Source of the DNA: UBA6663 sp044226485 | GTDB lineage: Bacteria; Chloroflexota; Anaerolineae; Anaerolineales; UBA6663 | Assembly (NCBI GenBank): GCA_044226485.1 | Contig: JBGAGY010000003.1 | Span: forward strand, 434,001 to 498,000 | Direction of reading: 5' to 3' | Length of the DNA stretch: 64,000 bases | Part shown: one piece after another, positions 1 through 8,786 of the stretch | Position numbering within the stretch: position 1 is the first letter of the stretch | Layout: each line of letters begins with the position of its first letter | Program-made: the position numbers and the translations under genes | Notes under the pieces: generated by a model | What the model saw: the letters and a program-made list of their open reading frames with translations, nothing else | The model's database searches: none | Told to the model about the DNA's origin: nothing

Positions 1-11
1 TATGACCGTGT

Positions 12-17
12 TATGAT
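12..17 (+). promoter_or_regulatory. -10 box of first gene, probably leaderless
   Basis: TATGAT lies six bases before the ATG at 24, so transcription would begin at or next to the start codon. Any -35 box would fall outside the window. No Shine-Dalgarno sequence precedes the ATG. This is an inference from spacing only. Confidence 0.45.
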
Positions 18-23
18 TTTCAG

Positions 24-587
24 ATGATGAAACGACCCATCCTGGCGGCGATCCTGGCTTGCGCCACAGCCACTCTGGCCTGTGGGCTGCCCGGCTTCGC
101 GTCGCCCACCCAACCCGCCTCGCCGATCCCGGTTTCTGCCACCTCAGCCCACGAGGTCACCGACCTGCTGCAGTCGGCCGCCACGGCTGCGGCCAGCGGC
201 TCCGTCACCGTGACGTTCACCGAACAACAGTTGACCTCGGCTGTGGCGCTGTATCTGGAAGATCATCCCACGGATCCCAAGCTCACAAATCCTCAAGTGT
301 TCCTTCGAGATGGCAAGATCCAGCTCTACGGAGCCGCCGAGGTCCAGGGGCTGACGGTGGACGCCACCTTCGTGATCGCGCCGACTGTCTCGTCCGACGG
401 CCAGCTGAGCTTCAATGCCGAGAGCGGCTCGTTCGGACCGCTGGCGGTCCCCGACGACGTCCTCACCCGCGTGACCGCCGCGCTCAACGAATGGGCGACG
501 GGCTCGATTGCGCCGGCCATGACGGGCGTGCGCATCACCGACGTCGACGTGTCCGACGGCGAATTGACGGTCACTGGAACGAAGTAA
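24..587 (+). CDS. Putative lipoprotein, LmeA/YpmS-like
   Basis: This 187-residue protein begins with a lipoprotein-type signal: positive residues, a hydrophobic stretch and TLAC-G, with Cys20 as the likely lipidated residue (Cys13 is less likely). It should be anchored outside the cytoplasmic membrane. The rest is a compact beta-rich domain (about residues 60-187) with alternating strands such as RDGKIQLYGAAEV and DGELTVTGTK. That layout recalls the DUF2993/LmeA and YpmS lipid-binding-like proteins, but the resemblance is only by pattern. The next lipoprotein gene starts 9 bases downstream, so the two are probably cotranscribed. Function unknown. Confidence 0.75.
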   Translation: MMKRPILAAILACATATLACGLPGFASPTQPASPIPVSATSAHEVTDLLQSAATAAASGSVTVTFTEQQLTSAVALYLEDHPTDPKLTNPQVFLRDGKIQLYGAAEVQGLTVDATFVIAPTVSSDGQLSFNAESGSFGPLAVPDDVLTRVTAALNEWATGSIAPAMTGVRITDVDVSDGELTVTGTK

Positions 588-596
588 GATAAGGGC

Positions 597-2216
597 ATGG
601 GGGCCAATCGAACGTGGGGCCTGATGCTTGCCGCCCTAGCGGCCTGGTTGAGCCTGGCTGCGTGTCTGGCGTCGCCTCAAGGCGTCGCGCCGACAGAGGC
701 GCCGGCCGGTGGCCTGGTCATCAGCATCACGGCCGATGGAAAAACGCAGCGCTTCCAGCTGGCTGAAGCCGTCACGACGCGCGAGGCCCTGGCCCTGGCC
801 GGCATCGCCGTCTCCGATACCGACAGACTGTCGATCCCACCGTTTGCCCGCCTCTCCGACGGCGACCACATCGTCGTCACACGCGTTCGCGAAACCACCT
901 CAGTCGAACAGGTCGTCATCCCTTATAGCTCACGCACGGTGCGCAACGAGTCGCTCCCGGCCGGCGAGCAACGTCTGGTGCAGGCCGGCGCAAACGGCCT
1001 CGAAGAGCTGACCTATCGCACGGTCTTTGAGGACGGACTGCAGACCAGCCGCAGCGTCATCCGGCGGGTGGTGTTGACTCAGGCTGTTGATGAGATCGTG
1101 ATGGTCGGCGCGCAGAACGCCTTTACGGCTGTGCCGGTGACGGGCACGCTGGCCTATCTCAGCGCCGGCAGCGCCTGGGCAGCCCGTGGCCTCACCAATC
1201 AGCGGCTGCTCATCGCCGCCAATGGCGACCTTGACGGCCGCGTCTTCAGCCTTTCGCCCGACGGCCAGTTCCTGCTCTACACGCGCGGCATCACCGACAC
1301 GACAAGCGAGTTCTTCAACCAGCTCTACGTGACCGACATCGTCGCCGGCGGGCCGCGGGAGCCCATTCAACTTCCGGCGACCAACGTGCTCTGGGCCGAT
1401 TGGGTCGTGCTGCCCGACTCGCCGCCGACGATCGCTTACACGTCGGCGCTCAAGACGGACCGGGCGCCGGGGTGGCAGGCCAACAACGACCTCTGGTTGC
1501 TCAGCTGGGCGCCGAACGTCAAGACGAAGGAGATGGAGTTCAATCAACTCCTGGTGCTCGACACCTCCTCGGGCGGGCTGTACGGCTGGTGGGGCACGGG
1601 CTTCGCTGTCGCGCCGGATTACACCCAGATCGCCTACGCGCGCACCGACGGCATCGGCGTTGTCAACCTCGCGACATATGAGACGCGCTCGCTGATCAGC
1701 TTCGCGGCCTACAACGCGCGCAGCGATTGGGCCTGGTATCCGTCGCTGCGCTGGGCATCGAGCGGCTGGCTGTACACCGTCACGCACGGCGCGCCGCTGC
1801 GTCTCGAGCTTCCTGAGGACTCGCCCGCCTTCGACATCACGGCGCTCAACATGAGCACGGCCGCACGCCTCGACTTGATCCCACGGGCTGGCATGTTTGC
1901 GAACCCGGCCCCCTCGCCGATCACGGATTTCGGCGCGCCGCAGCAGATCGCCTACCTGCAGGCGCTCGAGCCCGACAACTCGCCTTTCAGCAACTATCGC
2001 CTGTTTGTCATGGACGCCGACGGCAGCAACGCGCGGGCGCTCTTCCCCCCTGAAGACGCAAGCGGTCTGGCGCCGGGCGCTTTCCCCACCTGGTCACCGG
2101 ATGGACGCCTGATCGCCATCGTGTCGGGCGGCAACCTGTGGCTGATCGACCCCAAGACAGGCGTCGCCCAGCAAGTGACGGGCGACGGCCTGACCTCCAA
2201 GATCGACTGGCGCTGA
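597..2216 (+). CDS. Lipoprotein with DUF348-like, G5 and beta-propeller domains
   Basis: 539 residues. The signal ends in LAAC with Cys23 as the lipidation site. Residues 41-98 look like a DUF348 (YabE-type) ubiquitin-like module and 100-172 like a G5 domain, a pair usually found in cell-envelope proteins that contact cell-wall or surface polymers. Residues from about 190 to the end carry repeated WD40-like/PD40 blades, seen in SPDGQFLLYTRG, APDYTQIAYARTDG and WSPDGRLIAIVSGG. The propeller is TolB-like and probably binds a protein or glycan. It is an extracellular anchored protein of unknown ligand, in the same transcription unit as the preceding lipoprotein. Confidence 0.85.
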   Translation: MGANRTWGLMLAALAAWLSLAACLASPQGVAPTEAPAGGLVISITADGKTQRFQLAEAVTTREALALAGIAVSDTDRLSIPPFARLSDGDHIVVTRVRETTSVEQVVIPYSSRTVRNESLPAGEQRLVQAGANGLEELTYRTVFEDGLQTSRSVIRRVVLTQAVDEIVMVGAQNAFTAVPVTGTLAYLSAGSAWAARGLTNQRLLIAANGDLDGRVFSLSPDGQFLLYTRGITDTTSEFFNQLYVTDIVAGGPREPIQLPATNVLWADWVVLPDSPPTIAYTSALKTDRAPGWQANNDLWLLSWAPNVKTKEMEFNQLLVLDTSSGGLYGWWGTGFAVAPDYTQIAYARTDGIGVVNLATYETRSLISFAAYNARSDWAWYPSLRWASSGWLYTVTHGAPLRLELPEDSPAFDITALNMSTAARLDLIPRAGMFANPAPSPITDFGAPQQIAYLQALEPDNSPFSNYRLFVMDADGSNARALFPPEDASGLAPGAFPTWSPDGRLIAIVSGGNLWLIDPKTGVAQQVTGDGLTSKIDWR

Positions 2217-2231
2217 ACCAAGGAGCCGACC

Positions 2232-3293
2232 ATCACCCCACAGCCCCCACCACCGGCATTCGAAATCGGCCTGTACTCGTTCGTCGAGCGCACGCCCGAT
2301 CCACACACCGGCGCGCTCATCAGCGCCGAGCAGCGGCTGCGCGACCTGCTTGAGACGATCGAGCTCGCCGATCAAGTCGGCCTGGATGTGTTCGGCATCG
2401 GCGAGCATCACCGACCCGACTTCGTGTCGTCGGCGCCGGCCGTCGTCCTGGCGGCGGCCGCGGCGCGCACGAAGCGCATCCGGCTGACCAGCGCCGTGAC
2501 CGTGCTCAGTTCCGACGACCCGGTGCGCGTCTTTCAGGAGTTCTCGACGTTGGATCTGCTCTCGGGCGGACGTGCCGAGATCATGGCCGGGCGCGGTTCG
2601 TTCATCGAGTCGTTCCCGTTGTTCGGCTACGACCTCAACGCATACGACTCGCTCTTCGACGAGAAGCTGCGCCTGCTGATCGAGCTGCGCGCGGCGGAAC
2701 GCATCACGTGGTCGGGCAAGCACCGACCGGCGCTTGAAGGCCAGGGCATCTACCCGCGTCCGCTGCAGAACCCGCTGCCGGTGTGGGTGGCCGTAGGTGG
2801 GACGCCCGAGTCGGTGGTGCGGGCGGGCATACTCGGCCTGCCGCTGGCGCTGGCCATCATCGGCGGGCTGCCGGAACGCTTCGCGCCGCTGGTGAGACTC
2901 TATCGACAGGCGGCGGCCGAAGGCGGACACGATCCCGCGACGCTGCCGGTGAGCATCAACTCGCACGGCTTCATCGGCGACGACTCGCAACAGGCGGCCG
3001 ACGACTACTATCCGACGTTCGCGCAGATGATGAACAAGATCGGGCGCGAGCGCGGCTGGCCGCCGATCACGCGCCAGCAGTTCGACCAATCTCGCACGCT
3101 GCGCGGATCCGACTTCATCGGCTCACCGAACGAGATCATCGACAAGGTCCTGTTCCAACACACGCTGTTCGGCCATCAGCGCCTGTTGCTGCAACTTGGG
3201 GTCGGCACGATCCCGCATGCAAAGGTGATGCGCGCGATCGAGTTGCTCGGCACTCGCGTGGCGCCGGCAGTGCGCGAGGCGCTGCGGTCCTGA
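2232..3293 (+). CDS. LLM-class flavin-dependent oxidoreductase (ATC start proposed)
   Basis: This is a luciferase-like monooxygenase family TIM-barrel protein with the GIGEHHRPDF motif, RIRLTSAVTVLSSDDPVRVFQ, and GRAEIMAGRGS (FMN/phosphate contact region). Substrate unknown. The first ATG/GTG-initiated frame begins at 2388 and would remove barrel strand 1. The reading frame is open further upstream and encodes the family-typical FEIGLYSFVERTPDPHTG. I therefore place the start at ATC 2232, six bases after a perfect AAGGAG at 2220-2225; there is no ATG, GTG or TTG between. The result is 353 residues, the normal length for the family. ATC could be a real non-canonical start or a G-to-C base error. 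Confidence 0.8.
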   Translation: MTPQPPPPAFEIGLYSFVERTPDPHTGALISAEQRLRDLLETIELADQVGLDVFGIGEHHRPDFVSSAPAVVLAAAAARTKRIRLTSAVTVLSSDDPVRVFQEFSTLDLLSGGRAEIMAGRGSFIESFPLFGYDLNAYDSLFDEKLRLLIELRAAERITWSGKHRPALEGQGIYPRPLQNPLPVWVAVGGTPESVVRAGILGLPLALAIIGGLPERFAPLVRLYRQAAAEGGHDPATLPVSINSHGFIGDDSQQAADDYYPTFAQMMNKIGRERGWPPITRQQFDQSRTLRGSDFIGSPNEIIDKVLFQHTLFGHQRLLLQLGVGTIPHAKVMRAIELLGTRVAPAVREALRS

Positions 3294-3389
3294 TCGGGGC
3301 CCGGCGACAGTTGCCCCGGCAGAGGCAGCGGCATGTCGCAGGCTGTGTTCTGTCCGGATGCGAGGGTTCTGGCGGATCGCTCGATCCCG

Positions 3390-3395
3390 TATACT
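3390..3395 (+). promoter_or_regulatory. Possible -10 box for the GH/ligase gene
   Basis: TATACT lies 11 bases before the ATG at 3407. No good -35 is visible. It would give a transcript with almost no leader. Confidence 0.3.
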
Positions 3396-3406
3396 GTTCT
3401 GGCCCT

Positions 3407-6400
3407 ATGAAACGCATCGTTGGTTTGATCTCGCTCGTGACGCTGCTGGCGGCGATCGCAGGCGCCAGTGCCGCCACGATTCAACATCAGGTGCGACAGC
3501 GCGGCGTCGTCAGCGGGTTGCCGCCGGCAGAATTGCCCCCGCGGCCGGCTGATCTGCGCGCCGTCAACGTGGACCTGACCAGCTACGATCCTGCGACGCT
3601 CCCCACAGTGTTCGACCAGTTGCGCGGCTTCGGTTGGCTGCGCGTGCCGGTGTACTGGGATCGAATCGAGCCGCGCCAGGGCGAGCTCGAGTGGAGCGGC
3701 ACTGACGCGACAGTGCCGCCCGCGGCCGAACACGGCTTCAGGCTCCTGATCGTGCTCGTCGGCGCCCCCGACTGGGTGGCGCTCTCGGATCCCGAGGCCC
3801 ACTCGCCGGTGGGTGACGTGAACGCCTTCGCGCGTTTCGCCGGCGCCGTGGCCGGCCGCTACGGCGCCCTCGTCGACGCCTACCAGGTGTGGGACGAGCC
3901 GAACATCAAGGTCGGCTGGAAGGTCGAGCCTTCGGCTTCGGAATACGCGGCCCTGCTCGCGTCGGCGTATCCCACCATCAAGGTCGCGGATCCGAGCGCC
4001 ACGGTGGTGGCCGCGGCCCTCGCTCCGACGCTCGAGACCGGCCCCGAAAACGTCAGCGACCTGATCTACCTGCAACAGCTTTACGATCTCGACGCCGATC
4101 GGTATTTCGACGCAGCGGCCGGCAAGCCTTACGGCTTCGATGAGGGCTCCGACAACCGCGACGCCGACCCGGCGCTGCTGAACGTCGCGCGCTTCACGTT
4201 GCTGCGCGAGGTCATGGAGCGCAACGGCGACTCGGCCAAGCTGCTCTGGGGCGGCAACTTCGGCTGGAACACGGTGCCCAACTCCCCTTGGCGGACGGTC
4301 TCGGCCGATGCGCAGGTTGCCGACACGCTCGGCCTTTTCGAACGCGCCGAAACCGAATGGCTGTGGGCCGGGCCGCTCGCGCTCGAGTCGTACCAGCCGG
4401 CGTTCGTGGCGCCTGGCACGCCCGCCGATATCGCCGACCCGCATTGGGGTTTCGCCCTGGCCGATCCGCGGGCCAAGCTCACGGCGCTTGGCGAGGCCTT
4501 CGCCGCCCCGCGAAACATCGACCAGTCTGTCGCCGGCCCGGGCTCGTATCCGGCCCAACACCCGGCTGCAGCGTATGCGGGCGGCTGGGAGTTCTCGGAA
4601 CTCGGCGCCGACATCCCCGAGAAGTTCACCGACGCGAGCCTGACGATTCGCTTCAGGGGCAGCGACCTCGGCCTGCGCGTGCGGCGCGGCGACTATCGCG
4701 CGTATCTCTACGTCGCCGTCGACGGCCAACCTGTGGCGGCGCTGCCGCGCGACTCGCTTGGCTCGTATCTGGTGCTGACCTCGGCGACCACTGAGACTGT
4801 CGTGGAGTTGATGCCGGTGGCGCGCGGGCTCGATCCGACGGTCGAACACGTCGCTGTCATCACGCCCAATCGTGGCTGGGATCAGTGGGCCATCGTCGGG
4901 TTCGCGGTCGGCGCACCGGCCGTTGACGACGGCTATCCGCTGGCCCTGACGGGCGCGATCCTCGCGGCGCTCGCGAGCCTGATCGCGCTGTGGATCACAC
5001 GGCGTGACGTGCTGGCGCTCGTCCCGCGCGGGCTCAGCGATCGCGCCGGCGTGTTCGTGACGACGCTCGCTGGCGGGCTGCTGTATGCGGCCGGCTGGCT
5101 GGCCTGGGACGCGCCGGCCGCGGCCCTCACACGACGCCTCGGCGATGCGCTGCCGATCGCCGTCACGGCAGCGACGGCCGGCATCTTCTACTTCGCGCCC
5201 TCGTTCACGCTGGCCGTGATCGCGTTGCTGGCGCTCGGCGTGCTGTTCTTCCTGCGGCCCGACCTGGCGTTGGCGCTGCTCGCGACGGTGCTGCCCTTCT
5301 TCTTGTTCCCGCGCATGCTCTGGAGCCGGGGCGCCTCGCTTTACGAGTTCGCGCTCTGGCTGGCCTTCATCGCCGCGCTGCTGCGCTATGGCCCGAGTTG
5401 GCTCAAGGCACGCGTCAGGCCGCGGCTGTCGATCATGGACGGCGCCGTGATCGCGCTCGTGCTGGTCGGCGCCGCGAGCACGCTGGCGGCCGAGCAACGC
5501 GCGGTGGCCCTGTACGAATATCGGACCGTGTTCCTGTCGAGCGCCCTGCTCTACGTCTTGATGCGGGTCGTGCCGCTCGATCGCCCGGCGCAGTTGCGGA
5601 TCGTCGGCGGCTGGATCCTTGGCGCTGCGCTTGTCGCCGGCTACGGGGTGTACCAGTACGTCGTCAAGCAGGACCTGATCGTGACGGCCGAAGGCGTCGC
5701 GCGCATCCGCAGCGTGTATGGGTCGCCCAACAATGTCGGCCTGTACCTTGGTCGCGCGCTACCGCTCGGGCTGGCGCTGCTGATGGTCGGGCTTGTGGGC
5801 GTCCGGCGGCGCGGAACGGCGAGCCGCGCCGCGCTGGGCGGGCTGGCGGCCCTGGGCGTCGGGCTGGGCTTGATCGCGGTCGCGCTGGTGTTGAGCTTCT
5901 CGCGAGGGGCGTTGGTGCTGGGGTTGCCGCTCGCCTTCGCGGTCTTGCTGATCGCCTGGCAGGGGCGGCGCGGCGCGCTGGCCGTCGGCGGCGTCATCGT
6001 CGTGGCCTTGATCGCCTTGCCGATCCTGTTGCAGATCCCGCGCTTCGCCACGCTTTTCGACGTTCAATCGGGCACGAGCTTCATCCGCATCAATCTCTGG
6101 ATCTCGGCCTGGCGGATGTTCCTCGACCATCCGTGGCTGGGGGTCGGGCCCGACAACTTCCTCTACGCCTATCGCAGCTTCTATATTCTGCCGGATGCCT
6201 GGCAGGATCCGAACCTCTCGCATCCGCACAACCTCGTGATGGACTTCCTCAGCCGACTGGGGATGCCCGGGCTGCTGATCGGCCTGACGCTGCTGATCGG
6301 CTTCTGGGCCATGGCTTGGCGCCAGGCGACGCGCCGGCGTTCGAGCGCTGACCCGATCGGCTTCGCCCTCACGGTGGGCCTGATGGGCGCGATCGCCGAC

Positions 6401-6499
6401 ATGATCGGGCATGGCCTGGTCGACCACTCCTTCTTCCTCGTCGACCTCGCCGGCGTGTTCATGATCGCTGCAGCGCTGGTCCAAAACAAAGACGAATGA
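3407..6499 (+). CDS. Fusion: glycoside hydrolase (clan A-like) plus O-antigen ligase/polymerase
   Basis: 1030 residues. An N-terminal membrane anchor or signal (1-22) leads to an extracytoplasmic TIM-barrel domain (about 30-390) resembling GH39/GH5-type glycosidases; YQVWDEPN places a likely acid/base Glu at residue 164 followed by Pro-Asn. A beta-sandwich-like stretch (about 390-500) may bind carbohydrate. From about residue 507 there are a dozen membrane segments typical of Wzy_C O-antigen ligases, with the SHPHN motif at about 938-942 and a final membrane helix pair. Such ligases polymerise or attach surface glycans. A hydrolase tethered to the ligase suggests trimming or editing of the same polymer. 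The start was chosen at the MKR signal sequence although the frame is open upstream. The last codons (NKDE-stop) lie in a palindrome. Confidence 0.85.
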   Translation: MKRIVGLISLVTLLAAIAGASAATIQHQVRQRGVVSGLPPAELPPRPADLRAVNVDLTSYDPATLPTVFDQLRGFGWLRVPVYWDRIEPRQGELEWSGTDATVPPAAEHGFRLLIVLVGAPDWVALSDPEAHSPVGDVNAFARFAGAVAGRYGALVDAYQVWDEPNIKVGWKVEPSASEYAALLASAYPTIKVADPSATVVAAALAPTLETGPENVSDLIYLQQLYDLDADRYFDAAAGKPYGFDEGSDNRDADPALLNVARFTLLREVMERNGDSAKLLWGGNFGWNTVPNSPWRTVSADAQVADTLGLFERAETEWLWAGPLALESYQPAFVAPGTPADIADPHWGFALADPRAKLTALGEAFAAPRNIDQSVAGPGSYPAQHPAAAYAGGWEFSELGADIPEKFTDASLTIRFRGSDLGLRVRRGDYRAYLYVAVDGQPVAALPRDSLGSYLVLTSATTETVVELMPVARGLDPTVEHVAVITPNRGWDQWAIVGFAVGAPAVDDGYPLALTGAILAALASLIALWITRRDVLALVPRGLSDRAGVFVTTLAGGLLYAAGWLAWDAPAAALTRRLGDALPIAVTAATAGIFYFAPSFTLAVIALLALGVLFFLRPDLALALLATVLPFFLFPRMLWSRGASLYEFALWLAFIAALLRYGPSWLKARVRPRLSIMDGAVIALVLVGAASTLAAEQRAVALYEYRTVFLSSALLYVLMRVVPLDRPAQLRIVGGWILGAALVAGYGVYQYVVKQDLIVTAEGVARIRSVYGSPNNVGLYLGRALPLGLALLMVGLVGVRRRGTASRAALGGLAALGVGLGLIAVALVLSFSRGALVLGLPLAFAVLLIAWQGRRGALAVGGVIVVALIALPILLQIPRFATLFDVQSGTSFIRINLWISAWRMFLDHPWLGVGPDNFLYAYRSFYILPDAWQDPNLSHPHNLVMDFLSRLGMPGLLIGLTLLIGFWAMAWRQATRRRSSADPIGFALTVGLMGAIADMIGHGLVDHSFFLVDLAGVFMIAAALVQNKDE

Positions 6500-6538
6500 C
6501 GCAGGTTGAAGACCATTTCAACCTGCGTCATTCGTCTT
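6489..6538. repeat. Perfect 22-bp palindrome over a stop codon
   Basis: Arms 6489-6510 and 6517-6538 are perfect reverse complements around a 6-base loop. The arm includes GACGAATGACG, also found in the element at 22426-22471. The stop codon of the upstream gene lies in the left arm. There is no long T-tract, but the hairpin could end transcription or protect the mRNA from both sides, since the next gene is convergent. Confidence 0.85.
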
Positions 6539-6565
6539 GTTTCCGGCATCGAACCCCGCGCGCCG

Positions 6566-8209
6566 TCAACAATAGCGCCGAAGCACCGGCAGGAACAACT
6601 GGAACGCCCCGGTCGGGAAAGCGCCCGGCGTTGTGCCGGTCGACCGGGTGCAACTGACGCCGGCAGGCGCGAGGCTGGTGCGACCGAAATCCGCGCGGCC
6701 CGTGCCCCAGAGGATCTTGGCGTTGGCCGTGTTCGGGAGGTCGTAGGCCACGAGGCCGTTGTTGATCGTGCCGATGACCACTTCGAGGTCAGCGTCCGCG
6801 TCGATGTTGGCCAGCGTCGGAGCGCCAAGCGCGCCGCCCTCGGTGGCTGAGGCTGCATGCGGAAGATCGGTGGCCGAGATCAACGTGCCCTGCGACGAGA
6901 GGATCAACAGCTGACCGAAGGTGTTGCTGCCGTTGGCGGTCCAGGTCGTGACGAGGACTTCAGAGACACCGTCATCGTCGAGGTCGGCTACGACCGGCTC
7001 GGAGGCGAAGCGCAGCTGACCATTGACGTCGAGCTCATACGGCCAGCTGTGCTTTTCGGTCTTGTCGAGCCAGAAGGCATGCAGCCGGCCGTCGTAGGAC
7101 GAGTACAGGATCTCGCGCTTTCCGTCGCCGTCGAGGTCGGCCAGGACGGCATTGGGTTCGGCGGTCTCGATGACGTTGTAATCCTCGGAACGCGGCGCCG
7201 ACGAGGCATCGGGGCCGGGCACCGTTGTCCAGTTGTAGCTGGTCGTGGCCCAGCGCGAACGATCGGCTTTGAAAACGAAGGGCGTGTAGTACAAATCCGT
7301 GTACGGATCCGTGCCGCAGTTATAGACGTTGCCGATGACCACGATCTCGACGATGCCGTCCCCGTCGAGATCGCCGATGGCCGGCGAGCTGTTGGCGAAG
7401 TTCGGGCGGTGTTCGACGCCGCAGTTGGCGTAGCCGCGCAGGTCGACGGCGTCTGAGACGTGCACGCCCACCTGGCGCCAGATCTTTCCGGCGCCATAAC
7501 GGCTGTTGACTGGAAGCTGATTGCCGTTGCGGTCGAGCCCCGTGATGTAGTGAGTGTCGGTCGGCACGATCAATTCCTTAGTGCCGTCGTTGAAGAGGTC
7601 ACCCACTGCGACGTTCTGGTTGTAAAGGCCCCAGCCATAGCCAGGCGAACCGGCGGCCGGCGCGCGGTAACCGCCGCGGACGTTGCCGGCCGCATCATAG
7701 ACGCTGATCTGCTCGTCGCTGCCGCTGCCGGCACGCCCCACGATGATCTCGAGTTTGCCGTCCGTCTCGAGGTCGACGACGGCCTGCGTGCGGAGCTCGC
7801 CCCCGCCGAAGGGGGAACGAGTCCAAAGGGTGCCGCCGTTCGCGTTGTAGACCGTCAGGCTGTCGCCGCTGCGCCCTGCGATCACTTCGAGCGAGCCGTC
7901 GCCGGTGAGATCAGCCACCGACACGCCGCCCCAGACGCGGTTACCGGACGAGGCGCGCCACTGCAAACCGCCATCCTCTCCATTGACCGCAACGACGTCA
8001 TACGAGCCCCAGATCACCTCAGCCTTGCCGTCTTTGTCGAGGTCGGCGACCGCCGGTGAACCGTACCAGCCCGTCTGACACCAACTGCTGAAGCAGCCCT
8101 TGCCAGCCCACTTGAGCACCGGTGCGCTGACTGCAGCGCGGGCCGCCGTCGAAGGCATCGACACAAACGAAAAGAGCAAGCCCGCAACCAGGATGACGCG
8201 TCGAACCAT
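6566..8209 (-). CDS. Secreted FG-GAP/VCBS repeat protein
   Basis: 547 residues from ATG 8209; a GTG three codons upstream (8218) is the alternative. A signal peptide (MVRRVILVAGLLFSF...ARA) is followed by many beta-propeller repeats with calcium-type loops: DLDKDGKAEVIWG, DLTGDGSLEVIAG, DLDGDGIVEIVVIG, DLDGDGKREILY, DLDDDGVSEVLV, NIDADADLEVVIG. This is the FG-GAP/VCBS (integrin alpha-like) architecture and predicts an extracellular calcium-binding scaffold. The C-terminus QLFLPVLRRYC resembles the short FLP/LPL-x-x-R tail seen on many Chloroflexota secreted proteins and may be a sorting signal. It follows the zinc-ribbon gene by 39 bases. Confidence 0.85.
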   Translation of the reverse strand: MVRRVILVAGLLFSFVSMPSTAARAAVSAPVLKWAGKGCFSSWCQTGWYGSPAVADLDKDGKAEVIWGSYDVVAVNGEDGGLQWRASSGNRVWGGVSVADLTGDGSLEVIAGRSGDSLTVYNANGGTLWTRSPFGGGELRTQAVVDLETDGKLEIIVGRAGSGSDEQISVYDAAGNVRGGYRAPAAGSPGYGWGLYNQNVAVGDLFNDGTKELIVPTDTHYITGLDRNGNQLPVNSRYGAGKIWRQVGVHVSDAVDLRGYANCGVEHRPNFANSSPAIGDLDGDGIVEIVVIGNVYNCGTDPYTDLYYTPFVFKADRSRWATTSYNWTTVPGPDASSAPRSEDYNVIETAEPNAVLADLDGDGKREILYSSYDGRLHAFWLDKTEKHSWPYELDVNGQLRFASEPVVADLDDDGVSEVLVTTWTANGSNTFGQLLILSSQGTLISATDLPHAASATEGGALGAPTLANIDADADLEVVIGTINNGLVAYDLPNTANAKILWGTGRADFGRTSLAPAGVSCTRSTGTTPGAFPTGAFQLFLPVLRRYC

Positions 8210-8248
8210 ATCAGCCACCCCCGCCCCGTGCCGGGATCGCGAAGCGGC

Positions 8249-8596
8249 CTAGCCCAGGGTGAACAGCAGAAAGAAAACGACGAACGCGCCGATCAGGGCG
8301 ATCAGCAGGACGATAGCCAGCGGCGAAAGCCCGCGTCGTCGGGTCGGCGCCGCAAACGCCAGACGGTCGAGTGGTTCCGTGGCGTCTTTGGCCGGAGGGA
8401 GCACGCGCTCCATCACGGTCGGCTCCGGCGCGATGTCCAGGGCCCGCTCTAATTCCTTCAGATCCGGCGGTGTTTCTGCAGCGCGGGACCTGAGGGAGTG
8501 GGCGTGAACGGTCGGCAGGCCGCAGGCACGGCAGTACATGTCGCCAGGGTCGAGGGCCTGGCCGCAGTTTGCGCACATGAGCTCAGCATTGCCCAT
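8249..8596 (-). CDS. Zinc-ribbon protein with C-terminal membrane anchor
   Basis: 115 residues. Two CxxC pairs (CANC and CRAC, residues about 8-26) form a zinc ribbon of the type often found at the N-terminus of membrane-anchored bacterial proteins. A polar linker follows, then one hydrophobic helix (about 93-113: LAIVLLIALIGAFVVFFLLF) at the C-terminus, so it is tail-anchored with the ribbon in the cytoplasm. Partner unknown. It probably forms a short operon with the secreted propeller gene downstream. A TACAAT box eight bases ahead of the ATG suggests a leaderless transcript. Confidence 0.75.
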   Translation of the reverse strand: MGNAELMCANCGQALDPGDMYCRACGLPTVHAHSLRSRAAETPPDLKELERALDIAPEPTVMERVLPPAKDATEPLDRLAFAAPTRRRGLSPLAIVLLIALIGAFVVFFLLFTLG

Positions 8597-8604
8597 GCGT
8601 CAGG

Positions 8605-8632
8605 ATTGTAGTTGAGCGGTAGCCCAGCGCAA
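8605..8632 (-). promoter_or_regulatory. Promoter of zinc-ribbon gene, leaderless type
   Basis: On the minus strand TTGCGC (8627-8632), a 16-base spacer and TACAAT (8605-8610) are followed after eight bases by the ATG at 8596. The predicted transcript starts at or beside the start codon. Confidence 0.5.
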
Positions 8633-8663
8633 TCCGTAATTCAGTCGATCCTAACCGATATTC

Positions 8664-8786
8664 AGGCGGGTTTTCGAGGAGCGCAGGAGCGAGGAGCGCA
8701 GGGCGAGGGGCGAGGAGCGAACGCTGCCGCGATTGGCCCAATCGCGGCAGCGTTCGCTCCTCGCCCTACGCCCCTCGCTCCTCGTC
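8664..8786. repeat. Purine-rich direct repeats plus 29-bp palindrome at dinB end
   Basis: Left side carries imperfect direct repeats of GCGAGGAGCG-like units; the core (about 8704-8762) is a near-perfect palindrome centred at 8733, with arms reading GCGAGGAGCGAACGCTGCCG and its complement. The right flank extends into dinB: the last eight codons (AKDEERGA-stop) are repeat sequence. It is a likely bidirectional stop or mRNA-end structure. Confidence 0.85.

Noticed and set aside
2783..3406. Upstream extension of the GH/ligase frame
   Set aside because: It overlaps the flavin oxidoreductase gene in another frame and has no domain; the signal sequence begins at ATG 3407.
3176..5497. Very long open frame on the minus strand (773 codons)
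   Set aside because: It lies antisense to the GH/ligase fusion, is rich in Arg, Glu and Gln with no domain, and is explained by high GC at third positions of the real gene.
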